NCBI RefSeq assembly: GCF_030269665.1
Contig: NZ_BSTS01000011.1
Location: 124,001-188,000 of the forward strand
Direction: 5' to 3'
Source: Actinomycetospora sp. NBRC 106375
GTDB taxonomy: Bacteria > Actinomycetota > Actinomycetes > Mycobacteriales > Pseudonocardiaceae
DNA length: 64,000 nt
This document shows, piece after piece, positions 60,192-64,000 of this stretch; the stretch's first letter is position 1; every line of letters starts with the position of its first letter. The notes below the pieces were generated by a model. The model was not told where the DNA came from and did not search any database. It saw only the letters and a list, made by a program, of their open reading frames with translations. The position numbers and the translations under genes are program-made.

Positions 60192-62435
60192 TCAGGCCCC
60201 GTCCGGTGCCTCCACGAGCAGCGCGTGACCCTGGTGGGCGTTGAGGTCGACCGCGAAGGAGCGCAGGTCGTCGACGACGGCGACCGTCTCCTGGGTGAAC
60301 ATGTCGATGACCGTGCCGCCGGGCGGGAGGGCCTCGGCGCGGACCGTTGTCGTCACCGGCTCGGCGGCGAAGTTCAGCACCGTCAGGGCGTGCCGCCCGT
60401 CGTCGAGCACGTGGACGAGGACGAGCAGGCCCGTGTGCGAGACGTCCGGGATCTCGACCTGGCGGCTCGTGGCGATGCCGTAGTGCTTGCGCACCCCGAG
60501 GATCGCGGCGAGCTGGCGCAGGAAGCTGGTCTCGTCGGCGAGCTGCTCGGGGATGCTGCCGTAGAGGCTGCGCCCGCGGGGCATGCCCTCGGCCGAGCGG
60601 GACGCCGCCGGGTCGAGGCCCATGAGGTCGTGCGCCGCCCGGTGGATCCAGCGGGTGTCGCCCTCGGAGAGCAGGCTCCCGACCTGCTCGGGCCGCAGCG
60701 TGAGCATCCCGGTGATGTCCCAGCCCGACAGCGCGAAGACGCCCGGCTGCATCGCGTTGAACATGGCCAGCAGCAGGTGGATCTGCCGGATCGCGTCGAC
60801 GTCGTCGTCGCCGATCGCGTCCAGGTCGGTGATCCCCAGGGTGGCGGCGATGACGGTCGCGGTGGTGCAGGCGATGCCGTTGGTGGTGAACACCAGGTTG
60901 TAGGGCGCGCGCTCGCCCGCGAGGTGGGCGGCCAGCTCCTGGCGCACGGTGTCGCCGATCTCGGCGCCGGTGGCGGGCGCGCCGCGAAAGGTGAAGACGT
61001 CGTCGCGGTGCCCGGTCGACCAGTGGACGAGCTCGTAGGTCACCTCGTCGTGGTTCTGCAGCGCGTGCACGAGCGAGGCCGGGTCGATGCCGGTGTCGCG
61101 GCAGGTGCGCAGGCACAGGCGCAGGAACTCGGCGTCGCCGGTGGCGAGCGCGTGGTGGTAGCCGGGCCGGTTGACGAAGTCGTAGGACAGGTCCGCGCCG
61201 GCCTCGCCGACCTGGCGGATGTCGTCCATGGTCAGGTTCAGTTCCTGGAACGTGAACCCGCCGACCTTGCGCACCATGCTGGCGATGAGGTGGTTGGCGG
61301 CCTCCGAGAGCGGGTGCCCCTCCGACCATGCGGGGTTGCCCTCGGCCGCGCTCTTCTCGACGCCGAGGAAGCCGTTGGCGTCGAGGCGCAGCGCGCCGGA
61401 GCCGAGGTCGGCCAGCGAGTGCAGGGCGTCGCCGATGGTCAGGCGCATGCCGGCGAAGGACGGGTCCAGCCAGTTGATCGAGGGCTGGCCCTCCTTGAAG
61501 TAGTGCAGGTACACCCAGCGGCGCTCGACGCCGTCGACGCCGACGACCGGGCGGGTCGCGCTCCAGTTGGTCTCCTTGACCCCGGGCGCGTAGAAGATCA
61601 CTCGCTGGAGGCGGCCGATGATGTAGCCCGACTTCTCCAGCTGCTCCTCGACGACGGCGTCGAGGTTCACCGAGTCGCGGCCGGGCGGCACCTCGGGCAG
61701 CAGGTGCCAGTCGTCCGGCTCGATCTCGACCATGTGGTAGATGCCGGGGTAATCGGCGTGGGCCATCTCGGCGAGGCGGAAGTCGGCGCCCTTGCCGGTG
61801 TGTCCGGGCACGACGTCGTCGATGATCGTGCCGCCGTGGAAGGTGGCCATCCCGCACATCGCCCGGAACTCCTGCTCGGAGCCGAACGCCGGGTCGATGA
61901 CCGTCGAGATCCGGTCGAAGTGCCCGTCGACGCTCGGGGTGCTCGACCAGCCGGTGATCCCGCCCGCACGCTTGACCGGGCCGGTGTGCAGGGCCTCGAT
62001 GCCGATGTCGGCGAACGCCGACCACAGTTCCTCCTCGCCCAGGGCGGCGAGGAACGACTGGCCGGGCCGCGTGATCAGCGACAGCGGGTAGGCGGTGAAC
62101 CACACCGACGCGGTCTCGACGGCCAGGCGCGGGTCGGGGTCGGCGTAGGGGTTCTGCCACATCGCGCCCTGGCCCGAGAACTGCCGGGAGATGGTGTTCG
62201 CGTCGGCCAGCATCGACTCCGAGACGAGCCACGCCACGTAGGCCGGGTTGGTGCCGACCGCGTCGCCGTCACGGGCGGCGGCGTTGCGGACGACGCTCTG
62301 GCGCACCCGCGGCCGGTGGCGCAGCGCCCGCGGGCGCGCGGGATGGAAGTGCTCGGCGTAGCTGATCCCGGCCGGTTCGAACGGGAGCTCGTCCGCGGTG
62401 TCGTCCGTGACCTCGTCGCGGGCCTCGCCGTCCAA
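60192..62435 (-). CDS. GH13 glycoside hydrolase, trehalose-synthase-like
   Basis: 747 residues. The (beta/alpha)8 barrel shows the GH13 residues: nucleophile Asp in [14 protein letters not shown], acid/base Glu in FTFQELNLT and the third Asp in [32 protein letters not shown] is the first conserved region. Length and motifs fit the branch that isomerises maltose and trehalose, but hydrolysis is possible. The start is TTG 62435 with AGAGG seven bases upstream. The N-terminal ~60 residues are extra. Confidence 0.8.
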   Translation of the reverse strand: MDGEARDEVTDDTADELPFEPAGISYAEHFHPARPRALRHRPRVRQSVVRNAAARDGDAVGTNPAYVAWLVSESMLADANTISRQFSGQGAMWQNPYADPDPRLAVETASVWFTAYPLSLITRPGQSFLAALGEEELWSAFADIGIEALHTGPVKRAGGITGWSSTPSVDGHFDRISTVIDPAFGSEQEFRAMCGMATFHGGTIIDDVVPGHTGKGADFRLAEMAHADYPGIYHMVEIEPDDWHLLPEVPPGRDSVNLDAVVEEQLEKSGYIIGRLQRVIFYAPGVKETNWSATRPVVGVDGVERRWVYLHYFKEGQPSINWLDPSFAGMRLTIGDALHSLADLGSGALRLDANGFLGVEKSAAEGNPAWSEGHPLSEAANHLIASMVRKVGGFTFQELNLTMDDIRQVGEAGADLSYDFVNRPGYHHALATGDAEFLRLCLRTCRDTGIDPASLVHALQNHDEVTYELVHWSTGHRDDVFTFRGAPATGAEIGDTVRQELAAHLAGERAPYNLVFTTNGIACTTATVIAATLGITDLDAIGDDDVDAIRQIHLLLAMFNAMQPGVFALSGWDITGMLTLRPEQVGSLLSEGDTRWIHRAAHDLMGLDPAASRSAEGMPRGRSLYGSIPEQLADETSFLRQLAAILGVRKHYGIATSRQVEIPDVSHTGLLVLVHVLDDGRHALTVLNFAAEPVTTTVRAEALPPGGTVIDMFTQETVAVVDDLRSFAVDLNAHQGHALLVEAPDGA

Positions 62436-62472
62436 CCACGCACCTCTTCTCCGAGCCGGGGAGGGACCATGG

Positions 62473-63447
62473 TCACACGGGGGCGTGATCGACTCCCCGC
62501 CGGGCGAGCGGCACGTTCGGCGGGTTCGCGTGCCAGGCCAGGGTCCTGGCGAGGCCGTCGCGCCGCGGGGTCGTCGCGCGCCACCCGAGCTGCTCGGCGG
62601 CGGGGCCCGGGTCCGCGACCAGGGTGTGGTCGTCGCGCCGGTCGCCCCGGTCGCCGAAGCCCAGCGGCCCGCCGTAGCCGGCGAGGTCGGCGAGCTCGGT
62701 GACGACGTCGGCGATGCTCGCGGTGCGGCCGGAGCCGATGTCGAGGACGTGCCCGGCCCGCTCGCTCGTCGCGGCCCGGACCAGGGCGTCGACGACGTCG
62801 TCCACGTACACCCAGTCGACGAGCCGGGTCCCGCTCGACAGCTCCGGCGTGACCCCGTCGAGCACGCACCGGCTGACGTAGGGCACGAGCTTGCCGTCGT
62901 CGGGCTGGTCGGGCCCGTAGACCATCGCGATCCGCAGCACCGTCACCGGCAGGTCCCACTGCGCGTGGAACAGCCGGGCGTAGCCGGTGGCGGCGGACTT
63001 CGCGGCCGCGTACGGGGAGCTCGGCGGCTCGTCGCCGTGGGGTTCCTCGAGCGAGCCGGCGAGGACGACCCGGCAGTCGCCGAGCTCGTGCGCGGCGGTC
63101 ATCACCGCGACGGCCGCGCGGGTGTTCGCCTCGAGCATCGGTATCGCCAGGTCGCTCTCGCGGGCGCCCGCCACCTGGCTGGCGAGGTGGAACACGGCCG
63201 CCGGGGCGACGTCGTGCACGACGCGCCCCAGCTCGTCGGGGTCGGTGATGTCGCCGCGGTGCCAGATCACCCCGGGGAGGGCGGGGTCGTGGGGCCCGTC
63301 GCCGCGGGTCAGGGCGTGGATCTCGGCCTCGAGGTGCAGCAGCCGGCGGACCAGGTGCCGGCCCAGGAAGCCGGTCGCGCCGGTGACGAGGACGCGGCGG
63401 CCACGGAGGCCGGTGGCGTCGTGGGGTGCGGCGAGGTCCGGATTCAT
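62473..63447 (-). CDS. NAD-dependent epimerase/dehydratase (extended SDR)
   Basis: 324 residues. NAD loop [34 protein letters not shown] with YxxxK, AGSLEEP as the Ser region and [14 protein letters not shown]. It resembles nucleotide-sugar 4,6-dehydratases/epimerases. ATG 63447 gives the normal start. The GH13 gene lies 37 bases downstream on the same strand; a shared carbohydrate role is plausible. Confidence 0.87.
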   Translation of the reverse strand: MNPDLAAPHDATGLRGRRVLVTGATGFLGRHLVRRLLHLEAEIHALTRGDGPHDPALPGVIWHRGDITDPDELGRVVHDVAPAAVFHLASQVAGARESDLAIPMLEANTRAAVAVMTAAHELGDCRVVLAGSLEEPHGDEPPSSPYAAAKSAATGYARLFHAQWDLPVTVLRIAMVYGPDQPDDGKLVPYVSRCVLDGVTPELSSGTRLVDWVYVDDVVDALVRAATSERAGHVLDIGSGRTASIADVVTELADLAGYGGPLGFGDRGDRRDDHTLVADPGPAAEQLGWRATTPRRDGLARTLAWHANPPNVPLARRGVDHAPV

Positions 63448-63508
63448 CCGATCGGGGTATCCACGTCGACGGGTTCCCAGACGGGTGAGCCGGACCACGG
63501 GGCGAGCC

Positions 63509-64000
63509 TCAGAGGAGGCGGTCCTCGGCCGGCGCGGAGGAGAGCAGTTCGGGCGCCGCGTCGGTGATCACGATCTGGTCCTCGTACTTCGCGCCCGCGG
63601 AGCCACCCACGCGGCCCGTGTAGGCCTCGACGCTGATGACCATGCCCGGCTCGAGCACCCCGCCGTGGTGGCCGTCGACGACGATCGCCGGGTACTCGTC
63701 GGCGGCGCCGCACCCGTGGGCGAGGAAGGGGTAGCGCTGGGCGCGGTACTCCGCGGGCAGCCGGGGGCCGAGCAGCTCGCCGAGCTCGCGGAACGACCGG
63801 CCGGCGCGGAACTCGGGGATCGCCTCGCGGACGAAGCCGTACGCCGCGCGGTAGGCCTCGCGCAGCTCGCGCGACGGGGCGGCGTCGCCGCAGACGTAGG
63901 TCCGCGAGATGTCGGTGAGGTAGCCGTGCGGCCCCACGAGGTCGGTGTCGAAGGCGACCGGCTCGCCGTCCCGCACGACGCGGCCGGACGCCTCCTGCAT
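63509..64000 (-). CDS. M24 family peptidase, C-terminal part, runs off the right edge
   Basis: 163 residues visible; the start lies beyond 64000. Metal ligands appear as the Asp pair in VAFDTDLVGPHGYLTDISRT, His in FLAHGCGAADEYP, Glu in VISVEAYTG and the final Glu in AKYEDQIVIT. It is likely a creatinase/Xaa-Pro peptidase-type enzyme with an N-terminal domain outside the window. It is not a close copy of the short M24 protein at 2400-3119. Confidence 0.85.
   Translation of the reverse strand: MQEASGRVVRDGEPVAFDTDLVGPHGYLTDISRTYVCGDAAPSRELREAYRAAYGFVREAIPEFRAGRSFRELGELLGPRLPAEYRAQRYPFLAHGCGAADEYPAIVVDGHHGGVLEPGMVISVEAYTGRVGGSAGAKYEDQIVITDAAPELLSSAPAEDRLL

Noticed and set aside
58258-62232. 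1324-codon minus-strand frame over the mutase-like and GH13 region
   Set aside because: Low-complexity Arg/Gly/Pro translation. Real genes with catalytic motifs occupy other frames of the same bases. Long shadows are expected at this GC content.

Overview
The window is very GC-rich, densely packed DNA that reads as an actinobacterial chromosome. Supporting signs are many GTG starts, 4-base start/stop overlaps (ATGA or GTGA), a GAF-ANTAR protein, a DUF1707 membrane protein, an F420-type PPOX oxidoreductase, and IclR/TetR/MarR/MerR regulators. I infer a soil actinomycete, possibly Pseudonocardiales-like, but no rRNA or tRNA is present to settle this. I see no insertion sequence, prophage, CRISPR array or replication origin. 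No gap between genes exceeds about 270 bases.

Layout. 1-11.9 kb is housekeeping and stress: a universal stress protein behind a lone IucA/IucC synthetase, an M24 peptidase, patatin, a PPOX protein, a MerR regulator beside hsp20, dinB with a LexA-type box on its start codon, zwf, a carboxylesterase and an exonuclease/phosphatase-fold protein. 11.9-17.9 kb is a first aromatic-catabolic module: SDR, cupin, alpha/beta hydrolase and extradiol dioxygenase on the minus strand, and IclR, cupin and flavin monooxygenase on the plus strand. At 18-19 kb a DUF559 nuclease-like gene is bracketed by two copies of a hairpin repeat. 19-34.8 kb is mixed metabolism and regulation: MarR, a 2-oxo acid decarboxylase, psuG, GAF-ANTAR plus adenylate cyclase, AraC, SMR/TetR, a CYTH-like protein, mmsA, MBL hydrolase, a Dph6-like ATPase, small membrane proteins and an enoyl-CoA hydratase.

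34.9-55.2 kb is the main attraction, a large aromatic-degradation locus. A nine-gene minus-strand operon runs reductase, Rieske oxygenase, hydrolase, a 40-residue peptide, an M20-fold protein lacking its metal ligands, extradiol dioxygenase, C-C hydrolase, LLM oxidoreductase and MmgE/PrpD. A second minus-strand unit encodes a GMC oxidoreductase, a 2Fe-2S subunit and a single polypeptide fusing the molybdopterin and FAD/4Fe-4S subunits of a xanthine-dehydrogenase-family enzyme. Plus-strand genes add an MHS transporter and, after divergent TetR and IclR regulators, mhpD-mhpF-mhpE. A 13-bp palindrome, CGTAC-N3-GTACG, stands before the GMC unit, the reductase-Rieske operon and the transporter, which suggests one regulator for all three. 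The inferred flow is uptake, oxidation of an alcohol or aldehyde side chain (GMC, then Mo-enzyme), ring hydroxylation, meta-cleavage, hydrolysis, and conversion to acetyl-CoA and pyruvate. The substrate is not known.

55.2-64 kb holds ArsR/SRPBCC, an isochorismatase-like hydrolase, a translationally coupled trio (acyl-CoA dehydrogenase, NadM-like adenylyltransferase, archaeal-type phosphoglycerate mutase homologue), a VOC protein, a GH13 trehalose-synthase-like enzyme, a nucleotide-sugar epimerase-type protein and the end of an M24 peptidase. Starts were moved from the longest frame where a Shine-Dalgarno or an overlap decided it.
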